From a virus, in the IMG/VR virus record IMGVR_UViG_3300011934_000017, positions 62,001-126,000 of that record: a DNA stretch of 64,000 bases; one strand, written 5' to 3'. Every line of letters starts with the position of its first letter. Position 1 is the first letter of the stretch. This document shows positions 1-8,459 of the stretch, piece by piece. Under the pieces are notes generated by a model. It made no database searches. It was not told where the DNA came from and saw only the letters and a program-made list of their open reading frames with translations. A program made the position numbers and the translations under genes.

Positions 1-231
1 AACGTTAAAGGTTGTCGAATCTAGCACATAGTTAGGAGCACTAAACAACGAGTCTTCGGGAACAGGAGCGTTGATCACTTCGATGGTTTCAAGAACACCG
101 TCCCATAAACGCCAACCGCGTTGTATTAACTCCTTATACATTTCCAAAAACAAAGCACTGTGAGAGTCTTCCCCAGCTATATACGAAAACTTTAAAGAGT
201 TCTCGCCTTGCGGTTCAATTTCAATGGCCAT
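1..231 (-). CDS. Tail-region protein, N-terminal part only
   Basis: This is the first 77 codons of a gene that runs off the window's left edge. It starts at the ATG at 229-231 with AGGAT about six bases upstream, nine bases after the preceding gene's stop. The visible product begins MAIEIEPQGENSLKFSY and is acidic, with no signal peptide or membrane segment. I do not recognise the family. Its place at the end of the tail-fibre operon suggests a virion or fibre-assembly role, which is inference from position only. Confidence 0.6.
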   Translation of the reverse strand, partial: MAIEIEPQGENSLKFSYIAGEDSHSALFLEMYKELIQRGWRLWDGVLETIEVINAPVPEDSLFSAPNYVLDSTTFNV

Positions 232-240
232 ATTCTATCC

Positions 241-1242
241 TCACACAGGGATTAAAAAGCGGTCAGAAGTGGAGCCGACAAACATGTGATCTTTGTATTC
301 TCCCTTCTTAGAAGGAAAATAATCATCTTTTGTTTTATATGGAATTATAGACGTTACAACACCATATCGAGACTGTACGCTTTTTATTCCATATACATTA
401 CCCACTAAGTCTATACCGTTGTTTATTTCAATCAAAGAAATAGGTGACACCATAGGTGCTCGGGACAATCGATTTCGAGACTCGAAGAAACGAATAGGTC
501 CTCCATACCAGAATGAACGGTATCTTGTAGTATAGCGAGAACTATTCCAGTTACAAGATGTGATTCTTTCTACTTGATACCAGTGAGGTTGTGCCATAGG
601 GTCATTAACACTGACATAATAATATCTATAACTGGAGTTGGTAGACCCTGATAGCGACAGCGGAAAAGAGGCGCTTTGCGTCTTATTTATATCGATATCG
701 TTTCCAGTCATTCTACCTGACAAATGATGACCGTCTGTCCAACAAAACTTGGAAGTGCCTCGCGTCTGAAGCTCGAAGCAACCGCTCCATGTGCTTCTGC
801 GATTACCGTACGTTTGGTAGCCAGAATCATTCGATATGTCGGAGAACATTGCTAGCCAACGAGAATGCACGAAAACAAACATCGCACCACCGTAACCAGA
901 AGTGTCTATAACTTGCTGATGGTAGTTCCAACTGTCTAAAGCACAGACGTTTTGAAGTGACGTGGAACCTTCTGCTGCACCGTCTCCTACTTCCAAGCGT
1001 AACATATTAGCACCGCTATTAACGACGCTTAGCCTTACATATTTATAGGTTTCACCGTCGGCGCAAAGAGCTTTTAGAATTTTGGGATTGTTATTGCCCG
1101 GAGAGCTATCGTGATGCATGACCCAACCGTGTTCACCTTCAATAATAACACGACATATCTCAGGTAAAAGTAAATCATTTCCCTCTTGTGGATCAGCGTA
1201 TTCGAAGCGATACGAATTAGGACCGTAGGGAATTACTTTCAT
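241..1242 (-). CDS. Putative tail tip or fibre protein, unknown family
   Basis: This 333-residue protein is rich in Tyr, Trp, Ser and Asn, has no signal peptide or membrane segment, and is spread with short hydrophobic stretches typical of a beta-rich virion protein. No catalytic motif is visible. Its ATG overlaps the TGA of the upstream fibre gene (ATGA), so the two are probably translationally coupled. The coupling and the neighbouring fibre genes suggest a receptor-contact or fibre-distal role. That role is inference, as the family is not recognised. Confidence 0.6.
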   Translation of the reverse strand: MKVIPYGPNSYRFEYADPQEGNDLLLPEICRVIIEGEHGWVMHHDSSPGNNNPKILKALCADGETYKYVRLSVVNSGANMLRLEVGDGAAEGSTSLQNVCALDSWNYHQQVIDTSGYGGAMFVFVHSRWLAMFSDISNDSGYQTYGNRRSTWSGCFELQTRGTSKFCWTDGHHLSGRMTGNDIDINKTQSASFPLSLSGSTNSSYRYYYVSVNDPMAQPHWYQVERITSCNWNSSRYTTRYRSFWYGGPIRFFESRNRLSRAPMVSPISLIEINNGIDLVGNVYGIKSVQSRYGVVTSIIPYKTKDDYFPSKKGEYKDHMFVGSTSDRFLIPV

Positions 1243-2726
1243 GTGCCGTCTCCTAGAATCTGCTCACGGTCTGCGATGTAATCGATACGCACACTAAGAT
1301 CGCTTCCACCGCCTGAAAGAACGCTAAGTGTTATAAAGTCGGACGTATCTAACTTCACACCAATAACATTGTTTCCACTATCGTGTTCTTGAATGGGAAT
1401 GGTAGGCTTTGGGTCTTCTCCAAACAAACTGGTCGTATTGTTCAACAGAACGTCGATGACAATGGGTTGAACGTCAGACGGAGTGTTTACGAAGCAGCGA
1501 ACGTTCGTGAACTCAACAGGGAAAGGAGGATACCAACGAACACCTCCGCTGAACGTGACGATCTGCCCAGGTACACTAGAGAAGATACTGCGAGGCATAG
1601 GTGCTACCATAGACACCTGTTCATCAACATATTTTCTATTTACAATATCAGTAGGTGTAGTAGGTGCATTAGGCTGTTGTACACTACCTGTTAACTCACC
1701 ACCTGATTTGTCTAGTTTCTCATTTAACTGATCTTGAGCGTTAGACGTAAGCCCTGAAATATTACCCAGATCATCAACATTCGCTTCAGATGCTGCCAGC
1801 TTGCCTAAATCTGTTGATACGACTACTTTATTGCCTGTAAGGTTAGCATTAGTTACGGTACTTGCTGCACCTGTAATAGCGTCTTGTTTAGCGGCCAGAG
1901 CCGTGTCGAAGTTACTGATAGCGCTGTTTATTTCATTCAGACGCTCCGTAGTGATATCGCTTTCCCGAATTTTCCCCTGCGTATCGGAAATAACAAGACG
2001 ACCTGGAAGCATGTTTGCGACGGTAAATCCGGACACTGCGCCCGTTACAACGCTTTGACCGTCTGTAATACCATGACCTGCCAAAGTAGAAGGGTTGGTG
2101 CCTCCAATAACGCGCCCAAAGCGATCTACAGTGATACGTCCGTAAGTACCTGACGTAATGCTCTGAACTTCGGCAAGCGCAATAGCATCACCTGTACGTA
2201 CAAGACCAGTACCTACGTTGATCATGCCTTCACCGCTGAAGATAGCAAAATACATGAAGGTTTGACCCAACACCATATTTGAACCGTCTTCAGGGGCACG
2301 TAAAATCCAAGAGCTATTGGAGTTGTGCTCACCATCTTCTACGTAAGTAAACATACCCGGAGTAATATTGCGATCCGAGTTTGCGTCAGAAGGCCGCGTC
2401 CACACTTCTTCTTGTACGACATAGATACCGTTGGTTCTTGGATCGTCCTGATCTTTAAGTAGAACCCTGTCACCAATTTCAACGGTCACTTTATCAATGA
2501 TCTGTTGCCCGTATCGAACATAAGAGGCGCCGTTGGACGCGACTTTAACAGAATCTTTTGCGTCAATGCCGCGCTTGTCTACACCGTCGGACCACTCTTC
2601 ACCTGTCCAATAGTAAAGACCCTTGTTGTAGTTTCCGTACGGCTTTTTCAGATACACGACTTGACCGACTTCCGGCTCTAAAGGAAATGTTTCACGTCCA
2701 ATAAAGACTAGACTATCATAAAGCAT
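1239..2726 (-). CDS. Modular tail fibre protein
   Basis: This 495-residue fibre protein has a recognisable module order. Residues 1-55 are the short N-terminal domain seen in four neighbours (GQVVYL...GLYYWTGEEW). A central part around residues 215-350 carries the ITGAAS...GKLAA...LDKSGG..TGSV pattern, shared with the 568-residue fibre at 5057-6763. A C-terminal beta-rich part ends in ILGDGT. The 'NRKYVDEQV' motif is typical of phage fibre shafts. The ATG at 2726 lies 12 bases after the preceding stop. It probably forms part of the distal fibre set. Specificity cannot be read from the sequence. Confidence 0.72.
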   Translation of the reverse strand: MLYDSLVFIGRETFPLEPEVGQVVYLKKPYGNYNKGLYYWTGEEWSDGVDKRGIDAKDSVKVASNGASYVRYGQQIIDKVTVEIGDRVLLKDQDDPRTNGIYVVQEEVWTRPSDANSDRNITPGMFTYVEDGEHNSNSSWILRAPEDGSNMVLGQTFMYFAIFSGEGMINVGTGLVRTGDAIALAEVQSITSGTYGRITVDRFGRVIGGTNPSTLAGHGITDGQSVVTGAVSGFTVANMLPGRLVISDTQGKIRESDITTERLNEINSAISNFDTALAAKQDAITGAASTVTNANLTGNKVVVSTDLGKLAASEANVDDLGNISGLTSNAQDQLNEKLDKSGGELTGSVQQPNAPTTPTDIVNRKYVDEQVSMVAPMPRSIFSSVPGQIVTFSGGVRWYPPFPVEFTNVRCFVNTPSDVQPIVIDVLLNNTTSLFGEDPKPTIPIQEHDSGNNVIGVKLDTSDFITLSVLSGGGSDLSVRIDYIADREQILGDGT

Positions 2727-2738
2727 AGGGTTCTCCCG

Positions 2739-3713
2739 TTAACTGTTGTAATGCACGTAATATGTTTTGCCTGTTTCAGGATTCAAAATGATTCGAGGCG
2801 GTTCGATAATGTCTGTTAAAGAAATTCCCGTACCTACTTGAACCCATTCACCATTTTCACTTTTCCAGACAGTATTTGACGAAACATCAACGATTCTAGC
2901 GCCAGCAAAAGGTTGATTTATATTCAGGTAGGTAGACCCGGATTGACTGTACGTATAAAAACCGTAGCGTGTAGGTCCTTTAAAGACGCTAAGCTCCGGA
3001 TAATCATTCAGGTCGAGAACTATCTCTTCAAAGGATCCTGGCGCAAACTTCGTTGTGTTTACTCTGAAAATATCTTGATCTCGGTTGATCTTAACGTGAG
3101 TCTCTACGCCTGACCAGCGGCGAGTAACAGATTCTCCAGGAACATCGATTATAATGGAATGACTGTTGGTTTCTCCGTTGTAATACGCGATAGCGTAAGA
3201 GTCTATACCAAATACACCGCCTCTTGTCCGAACTGCGGTCAGTAAGTGAGGTCTATCGTTCACAAAAGAAGCCGACATTACTAGGCCGATGGCATCATCA
3301 TCGCTGTGATGTGAAGTTAAAGTAGCCTCAAATTCAAAAGAGGAATACACGTTAGGGCTTACAATAGTGTTATGCCTGCTAGTGTTATCCGGCATAACAA
3401 AAGAATCACTTGTAGAGTTGAAGTACCAAGAACGGGCATGTCCTGATGCGTTCTCCGCACTATAGATGTTTTGTCCATCTGTTCTCGGCCAGGTATTGAA
3501 AATATCTTTGTTGGACAATGCTGGTGCCGTGTTTACGTGATTCAGCGCCTCTTCCGGAGTATCGAAAAACAACTCTTCGATTACAGGGGTTGTATCTACT
3601 CCGTATCTAGGCAATCCATTGATAAAAGCCATTCTTTCACTCAGAACAGACGTGTCTGAGGTCACAGGTGGCTTAGTTGATGCAGAAGAAGTAGTTACAC
3701 CTTCGATTATCAT
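2739..3713 (-). CDS. Tail fibre protein, paralogue of the C-terminal adhesin domain at 11.7 kb
   Basis: This 324-residue protein aligns over most of its length with the last ~280 residues of the 1140-residue protein at 11726-15148. Shared blocks are FNTWPR.DG.N.Y, a W(Y)(Y/F) pair before FVMP.NT, a DDD(A/S)IGLV strand, RFGFYT-like RYGFYTYSQS, and a closing NP.T...YYV. The alternating strands and acidic DDD motif suggest a jelly-roll or lectin-like sugar-binding domain, which is inference. The first ~40 residues are Ser/Thr-rich. The gene sits 13 bases downstream of the preceding small gene. Confidence 0.68.
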   Translation of the reverse strand: MIIEGVTTSSASTKPPVTSDTSVLSERMAFINGLPRYGVDTTPVIEELFFDTPEEALNHVNTAPALSNKDIFNTWPRTDGQNIYSAENASGHARSWYFNSTSDSFVMPDNTSRHNTIVSPNVYSSFEFEATLTSHHSDDDAIGLVMSASFVNDRPHLLTAVRTRGGVFGIDSYAIAYYNGETNSHSIIIDVPGESVTRRWSGVETHVKINRDQDIFRVNTTKFAPGSFEEIVLDLNDYPELSVFKGPTRYGFYTYSQSGSTYLNINQPFAGARIVDVSSNTVWKSENGEWVQVGTGISLTDIIEPPRIILNPETGKTYYVHYNS

Positions 3714-3726
3714 ATTCTTCTCCTGA

Positions 3727-3936
3727 TTAAACCTGATTGTTAGATTGAGTGTTGTTTAGAGGAGCCTCGTACATGATAGACCTCCAACCTTCTTGAAATA
3801 CATAAAGTCCGGGTGCGTACTCTCCATACGTGGTTAGAAGATAGACAATGCGGTTCTCGTAAGGATTGTCCAGTGCGTGGACGTTTTCAGCTATTAGGGT
3901 GGTATTGCCTTTTAAAGAAGGATCATCGACTAACAT
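3727..3936 (-). CDS. Stand-alone N-terminal fibre domain protein
   Basis: This 69-residue protein consists almost entirely of the short domain found at the N terminus of the fibre proteins at 1239-2726, 4411-5010 and 5057-6763. Its key pattern is YGEYAPGLYVFQEGWRSI, comparable with PYGNYNKGLYYW..EEW. The last ~14 residues are Asn/Gln-rich. The ATG follows the previous stop by nine bases. A single fibre module as a free gene suggests a small structural subunit or assembly partner. No function is established. Confidence 0.55.
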   Translation of the reverse strand: MLVDDPSLKGNTTLIAENVHALDNPYENRIVYLLTTYGEYAPGLYVFQEGWRSIMYEAPLNNTQSNNQV

Positions 3937-3945
3937 GTTCTTACC

Positions 3946-4122
3946 TCATGTGATAAAGACTTTCCGCCAATTACCGTCATGACAAAACACACACAGGCCA
4001 TGATAGTCATGATAAAAGAAGGCGCCTATACTAATATTTTTATCAGGAAAAGTATCTCCGCTTTTAGGTACTATATCAAATATTTCTTTTCCACCAACTT
4101 CTCGCATCTGATCGAAAAACAT
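3946..4122 (-). CDS. Small fibre-domain protein, start revised to 4122
   Basis: The open frame extends to an ATG at 4185, but the first 21 codons of that version would be read from a strong terminator hairpin and its T tract. The ATG at 4120-4122 has GGA eight bases upstream. From there the 58-residue product aligns from its first residue with the 69-residue neighbour (M..D......G and GLCVFCHDGNWRKVF against GLYVFQEGWRSI). I therefore prefer 4122. The longer form cannot be excluded, because ATG 4185 overlaps the upstream TGA. It is probably a one-domain fibre component. Confidence 0.55.
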   Translation of the reverse strand: MFFDQMREVGGKEIFDIVPKSGDTFPDKNISIGAFFYHDYHGLCVFCHDGNWRKVFIT

Positions 4123-4133
4123 AGTTACGTTCC

Positions 4134-4172
4134 AAAAAAAAAATGGGGAGTGAGAATTAACCCACACCCCAT
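4134..4172 (-). terminator. Rho-independent terminator
   Basis: On the minus strand GATGGGG pairs with CCCCAT (arms 4167-4172 and 4143-4148, extended by GTG/CAC after one mismatch). Ten consecutive Ts follow. It lies between the HNLG mini-gene and the 58-residue gene. Confidence 0.75.
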
Positions 4173-4181
4173 CGTTATACA

Positions 4182-4403
4182 TCATCGAACAGCGGCAACA
4201 CCAGCGCGAGGAACGGTGAAGGTAACTTTGAGAGAAAGGTTATCGATAAGCTCTACACCTAGCGGAATAATCTTTTGTCTCTTTCCTTCGTGATCGACGT
4301 ACACATCAACAACTGGCGCCATAGTTCCAAGATTGTGATATACAATCCATTCTGCCGCAGGCTCGGACTGGGTATGTGTGTGACTATAGAAACCTATAGG
4401 CAT
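4182..4403 (-). CDS. Stand-alone HNLG-domain fibre protein
   Basis: From the ATG at 4403 this encodes 73 residues. A longer TTG start at 4427 exists, but it overlaps the upstream gene by 17 bases and looks less likely. Almost the whole product is one copy of the beta domain that ends several fibre proteins here: W.V.HNLGT..P.VDVYVD, IIPLGVE, and L.VTFT.PRAGVA. Free-standing, it could be a small cap or trimerisation subunit; this is inference. It ends in TGA overlapping a possible ATG for the next frame, and a terminator follows immediately. Confidence 0.58.
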   Translation of the reverse strand: MPIGFYSHTHTQSEPAAEWIVYHNLGTMAPVVDVYVDHEGKRQKIIPLGVELIDNLSLKVTFTVPRAGVAAVR

Positions 4404-4410
4404 AGTATTC

Positions 4411-5010
4411 TCACAAGCAACGTACAAAACCAGTGCGCGGCGAACTGAATGTCACAATAGCCGTGTTTAGGTCTTGGTGGTGAATGGAAAGCGGTTGCAC
4501 TTCTTGGTTGCCAACAAACACTCGAACTAACGGCTCTTGACCCAGAAGATGATTCACTTCCCAAATAGCAGAAGCCGTGTCGAAATTCTGTTCGTAAGTG
4601 TAGTTAGCACGAGGAACACCGTCTGTATTACCAATCATAAGAACGGCACGACCTGCCTGCTCTTTCGAAAAGTGAATGGTGGTATTATTGAAATCACATT
4701 GAACTTCGTCAGGAATAATGTGCTTGCCTTCTGTACTAATAACCTGAGCAAGAAGGTGAGAAGTGTTTAGATTGTGATCAATTACCCACTCCGTAGAGGC
4801 CGCAGCTTGATCATGAATGAACGTGTTCATTGGAGGCGTCAAAGGTATCCAAATGGGAAGACCTTCATCAACTTCGATACAGATCATTACACGTTGACCT
4901 TTGAAGATAAACTGACCTACTTTAGGGCTTTCAGGAAAGTTTTCTTGCTGATCAAGCACGGGATTCAAGAGCAGGTTATTTAGCAAGTTTAGATTGCCGT
5001 GTACCTTCAT
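4411..5010 (-). CDS. Short tail fibre protein with two HNLG domains
   Basis: This 199-residue protein begins MKVHGNLNLL, like the neighbour at 5057-6763 (MHVNGNLSVAG). It carries the G..W.PL N-terminal module to about residue 60, then two copies of the HNLG beta domain: EWVIDHNLNTS near residues 74-130 and IWEVNHLLGQEP near 148-199. No membrane segment or enzyme motif is seen. A terminator-like hairpin lies upstream, so it may also be expressed by read-through. It is likely a structural fibre component. Confidence 0.68.
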   Translation of the reverse strand: MKVHGNLNLLNNLLLNPVLDQQENFPESPKVGQFIFKGQRVMICIEVDEGLPIWIPLTPPMNTFIHDQAAASTEWVIDHNLNTSHLLAQVISTEGKHIIPDEVQCDFNNTTIHFSKEQAGRAVLMIGNTDGVPRANYTYEQNFDTASAIWEVNHLLGQEPLVRVFVGNQEVQPLSIHHQDLNTAIVTFSSPRTGFVRCL

Positions 5011-5034
5011 TGTTTAACTCCTATGTTGAGAGAA

Positions 5035-5052
5035 TTGGGGCCGAAGCCCCAA
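5035..5052 (-). terminator. Hairpin terminator with TTCG loop
   Basis: On the minus strand TTGGGGC pairs perfectly with GCCCCAA around a TTCG tetraloop, four bases after the stop of the 568-residue fibre gene. The following tract (TTCTCTC) is only partly T-rich, so termination may be incomplete. Confidence 0.65.
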
Positions 5053-5056
5053 CTAT

Positions 5057-6763
5057 TTATTCCGGAGCCACGGCTTTGAGACCTGTTACAATAACGCGAC
5101 AAGTTGCAGCTTGGGTGAACGTAACGCTCAAGCTATTATCGTCGGTGTATGTAATGCTTTCAGGAATGATAACTTCATCCGAAGAATCTACTACGGTTAC
5201 TTGGACGTACTTATTGCCCAAGTTGTGAGTAACAACGTGAGATACAGCAGCGGTTACTTGCTCCGAATAAACAAAGTAGCCATTTTCCATGCGAGTTGTC
5301 AGCGCTGTGATAGTATCATTTACGCCTGTAATCTGTGTGCCTAAATAACCTTTAGATACAGCAGCAACACCAGTGGAAGCGGACTGATCTTCACTATGAA
5401 GCAGAAGCTCACCCGTCATCGCTTCTGCGCCGTCACGTCCTAAGAATGTATTGCGAAGCTCTGCGCGGTCAACCAACACACCAGTTTCATCTACTGTGAT
5501 ACCGGATTGTGCAGGAGTCTGTACGCTCAGCTTGATACCATCACCGCCTTGCAAGCCGTTAGCAAGGGTTGTGGCATTCAGGTGCGTTTCGTTCAGACCA
5601 GAAGCTTTGGCACGCAAACCTGATTCAGAGTTTTCAAGTGTAGCATTGTCAGCTTTTACAGCAACTTTGGCATCAATGGAGGTGCTGGCGTTAACGCCAT
5701 CTTCAGTCAGGAAAATACCGCCGTTGAGGAGCGCATCAACACCTAACGCATCGTCGTTAGTAGAAGCAACACCAGGACCCATATCAATCTGAATGTTGTT
5801 GCCGTCTTTTTCAAGACCCGTTCCAGCAGTTACACCCGATAGACCACCAAAGTCAGCCCACATAGCGCCATTGTAGAACTGGAAAGATGAACGATTACGA
5901 TTCCAAACCAGAGCACCTACACCGACTTCACTTACATCATATGCAATAACGAACTGAGTACCGTCGTACTGTACAATATCTCCAGCACCAAGTTCTGCAA
6001 TGGTACCGAAGTTAGTGTGAAGAGCTACAGGCGTACCGATAATGTAACGGTCGCCCTCTGCAGGTGTTTCACCAGGGTCGAGAGTATCATCGGTCTGACG
6101 ATCAAGAACGTCAGCTTGGAAATCAAGACCCAGAACAGCAGTCTCAAGGTCTACTTGACGAACGGCATCTGTAGGACCTTCAGGAGAACCTAAACCTTGA
6201 ACGCGAAAACCACTCAAGTTTAGATTGCCGGTCATAGAATCGCCAGCTTTATCTACAGGCACATAACCCAGAGTAGCTTCTTTTCCATCAAGCTGAGTTT
6301 GTACGTTAGCTGTCACACCTGCCAGATGCTCTACTTCGGTAGACTTAGCAGAGGTAGTTGCTGCAATTTTACCAGTTCCGTCTGTAATAGCAATCATGTT
6401 GAATGCTAGATCGTCTACTAGAATAGATGTTGCCGCACCGGTAACGTTGTCTTGCTTTGTGTCGGCTACTGTACTCAGATAGCCTTTAGATACCGCAGTA
6501 GTTGGATCAGAAGACGATTGGTCAGAGCTATTAAGGGTAAGCTCCCCGACCATCGCGTTAGTACCATCCAGGGCCAAATAGTCACCGAGATTACCACCTT
6601 TCGCAATGTTCTGTACTTCGGAACCATCGAAGTATTTCAAAGAGCCGTCTGTAGTGTTAAACCACACACGACTTACAACAGGATCAAGAGGATCTGTAGC
6701 AAGTTGTTCTACTTTAAGGTCTTTGATAAGACCAGCTACACTTAGATTACCATTAACATGCAT
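5057..6763 (-). CDS. Long modular tail fibre protein
   Basis: This 568-residue protein is built from repeats. An N-terminal module (MHVNGNL...GSLKYFDGSEV) is followed by an internally duplicated segment, MVGELTLNSSDQSS...AVSKGYL near residues 72-95 and MTGELLLHSEDQSA...AVSKGYL near 448-475. A VTGAAT..GKIAA...LDGKE...DKAGDSMTG block resembles the fibre at 1239-2726. The protein ends with an HNLG domain (VVTHNLGNKYVQVTV...SVTFTQAA). These features fit an elongated trimeric fibre. It is the largest of the small-fibre cluster and ends in a hairpin terminator. Confidence 0.75.
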   Translation of the reverse strand: MHVNGNLSVAGLIKDLKVEQLATDPLDPVVSRVWFNTTDGSLKYFDGSEVQNIAKGGNLGDYLALDGTNAMVGELTLNSSDQSSSDPTTAVSKGYLSTVADTKQDNVTGAATSILVDDLAFNMIAITDGTGKIAATTSAKSTEVEHLAGVTANVQTQLDGKEATLGYVPVDKAGDSMTGNLNLSGFRVQGLGSPEGPTDAVRQVDLETAVLGLDFQADVLDRQTDDTLDPGETPAEGDRYIIGTPVALHTNFGTIAELGAGDIVQYDGTQFVIAYDVSEVGVGALVWNRNRSSFQFYNGAMWADFGGLSGVTAGTGLEKDGNNIQIDMGPGVASTNDDALGVDALLNGGIFLTEDGVNASTSIDAKVAVKADNATLENSESGLRAKASGLNETHLNATTLANGLQGGDGIKLSVQTPAQSGITVDETGVLVDRAELRNTFLGRDGAEAMTGELLLHSEDQSASTGVAAVSKGYLGTQITGVNDTITALTTRMENGYFVYSEQVTAAVSHVVTHNLGNKYVQVTVVDSSDEVIIPESITYTDDNSLSVTFTQAATCRVIVTGLKAVAPE

Positions 6764-6805
6764 GTTAATTCTCCGAAATTGAGGAAGCGTTATGCTCGTT
6801 TAAAA

Positions 6806-7612
6806 TTAGCTTGTTTGTTCACAGTTAGGATTAACAATCTCCAAATCTTCCAACCAAGTACGGGATTCGATGAAAGTTTGAAGTTCTTCGATGATCTGGG
6901 ATCTTGGTTTAATTCCATCTGATCGTACAACATAATCACGTACTTTAACGTGAATCTTGGAGCGTCTGTCCAGCAGTTTAGACTCATAATACTGGATACG
7001 TTCCACTTCTGCGGACACCTCTCTGTTAGATGAATATTGAAGAGAGATATCGTCCAGATGTAACATCAAAGTCTGCGGATGTTTATTGTTGGTCGAGAGT
7101 TTCTTACGGACAACATCGGAACCTAACAGGCTGTCCAATTCATAAAGCTCAAACAGCGTAGAGTTTAGATATTCTACCAAACATTCTGTAATGTAGGGAA
7201 AGGCAATAATCTGCGTCATACCTTCGACGTCCAAGATCATTCCGCTCAACACTTCCAGCTTTTGTTGATGTATGAACGTCCAATGTTCTACAAATTCTTC
7301 GGTGAACACATCGGCATTGTTAGATAGAATTGTTTCAATCTCTTCCGACATTTCTACCAGGTTAAGTCTTATCTCATTCGCATCTTCAGTTGATATCTCC
7401 TTTTTATCTAGTAGAAAGGTTTCCGTATAGAAAAGCCAATCGGCATAGCGATTGAACATTAGAAGAAGAATTTCCTTTGCTTCTTCACCAAACCCATTAT
7501 CGGACGTGACAAGCTGATTTAAGATGAAAGCTTTGGAATTATAGTAACCCTCCAATGCTTTCGATGCTGCTGACCGGTAACGAATGTTGTTACGTACAAA
7601 GGCCATTATCAT
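6806..7612 (-). CDS. Unknown helical protein
   Basis: This 268-residue protein is acidic, predicted mostly alpha-helical by composition, with no membrane segment and no recognised motif. It starts at 7612 (ATG overlapping the previous TGA); a second in-frame ATG lies two codons on, at 7606. Coupling to the membrane-anchored coiled-coil protein upstream suggests the two act together. Unlike its neighbours it lacks fibre modules, so it may not be a virion component. Family not recognised. Confidence 0.6.
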   Translation of the reverse strand: MIMAFVRNNIRYRSAASKALEGYYNSKAFILNQLVTSDNGFGEEAKEILLLMFNRYADWLFYTETFLLDKKEISTEDANEIRLNLVEMSEEIETILSNNADVFTEEFVEHWTFIHQQKLEVLSGMILDVEGMTQIIAFPYITECLVEYLNSTLFELYELDSLLGSDVVRKKLSTNNKHPQTLMLHLDDISLQYSSNREVSAEVERIQYYESKLLDRRSKIHVKVRDYVVRSDGIKPRSQIIEELQTFIESRTWLEDLEIVNPNCEQTS

Positions 7613-8169
7613 ATTCCTCTATTTCGATCCTGAAGCCTTCCCATACCCAACAAAGCACCCAGGATCTGGTTTTGCTTCTCGTTTAAGTTAGTCATGCTGC
7701 GAGTCAATTCAACAATCTGTCTTTCCAAAGAATCCTCTCGCGCATTTGTATCTGCATTATGAGAAGTTAAGTTGTCGGTTAATTTTGAGACCGCGAAACT
7801 CAAAGCTTCAATCTTAGGCATAAGTTCAGCGGTATCTTTATTCGATGCAGAGGCCTTGATTGTGTCTGAAATTACTTTCTCTACCTGTTGGAGCTTTTCC
7901 CCGCTTTCTGTTGAACCGATTTCCAAAGCTTGTCGCAGTTTGTGAAGCGCAGTTTCCATTTCTTCAAGTTGTTTCGCCAACAGAGAAAAAGAACTTTCGC
8001 CTGCAGCATTTACTCTATCTTGGAGCTCTTCATGCTTTTCCTTTAGGTCCTTGTGAGACTCAATGAGAGGAATTACAAAGAAATAATAGCCCAAAATAGC
8101 GCTGATGCTTAACAACACTGCAATGGATGTCGGAAGGGGATTGCCCGCTAAAGCTGATATGATATCCAT
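7609..8169 (-). CDS. Membrane-anchored coiled-coil protein
   Basis: This 186-residue protein has one N-terminal membrane segment (about residues 14-36, SIAVLLSISAILGYYFF). A long heptad-rich region follows (about 40-175) with many Glu, Lys, Leu and Gln. This layout resembles an inner-membrane spanin or a tail-length/scaffold-type coiled coil. No partner lipoprotein with a clear lipobox is seen next to it, so spanin is only one possibility. The ATG at 8169 lies 11 bases after the preceding gene, and its stop overlaps the next start. Confidence 0.6.
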   Translation of the reverse strand: MDIISALAGNPLPTSIAVLLSISAILGYYFFVIPLIESHKDLKEKHEELQDRVNAAGESSFSLLAKQLEEMETALHKLRQALEIGSTESGEKLQQVEKVISDTIKASASNKDTAELMPKIEALSFAVSKLTDNLTSHNADTNAREDSLERQIVELTRSMTNLNEKQNQILGALLGMGRLQDRNRGI

Positions 8170-8180
8170 TTTGATTCCTA

Positions 8181-8459
8181 TTAACAGTCAGCGTTAGTTG
8201 GTTCGACCAAAATCGTTCTATGGTCCGAGTTATCTTGATCAACCGTGATAAAAATTTTCGATACTCCAGGATTAACAAAGTAGCATTCCTTTCCCGTACT
8301 CTTATCTTCAACGCATACTTTAGAGATGCATTGGAGACTTTCTAGGACAACAGATTCTTTTTCACGGTAGTTGTTGGCTTTGAATATAGGAAAGAGTACG
8401 AGGAACACCATTAAAGCTAAAAGACATAGAAGTAGAAACCGTGCTACCTTTCCATTCAT
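8181..8459 (-). CDS. Small membrane or exported protein
   Basis: This 92-residue protein has a strongly hydrophobic segment at about residues 6-28 preceded by Lys and Arg, followed by a ~60-residue domain with four Cys (for example LQCISKVCVED and GKECYF). The residues after the segment are presumably periplasmic, where the Cys could form disulfides. No lipobox is present. Its ATG overlaps the TGA of the binding-protein-like gene. Function unknown. Confidence 0.6.
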   Translation of the reverse strand: MNGKVARFLLLCLLALMVFLVLFPIFKANNYREKESVVLESLQCISKVCVEDKSTGKECYFVNPGVSKIFITVDQDNSDHRTILVEPTNADC

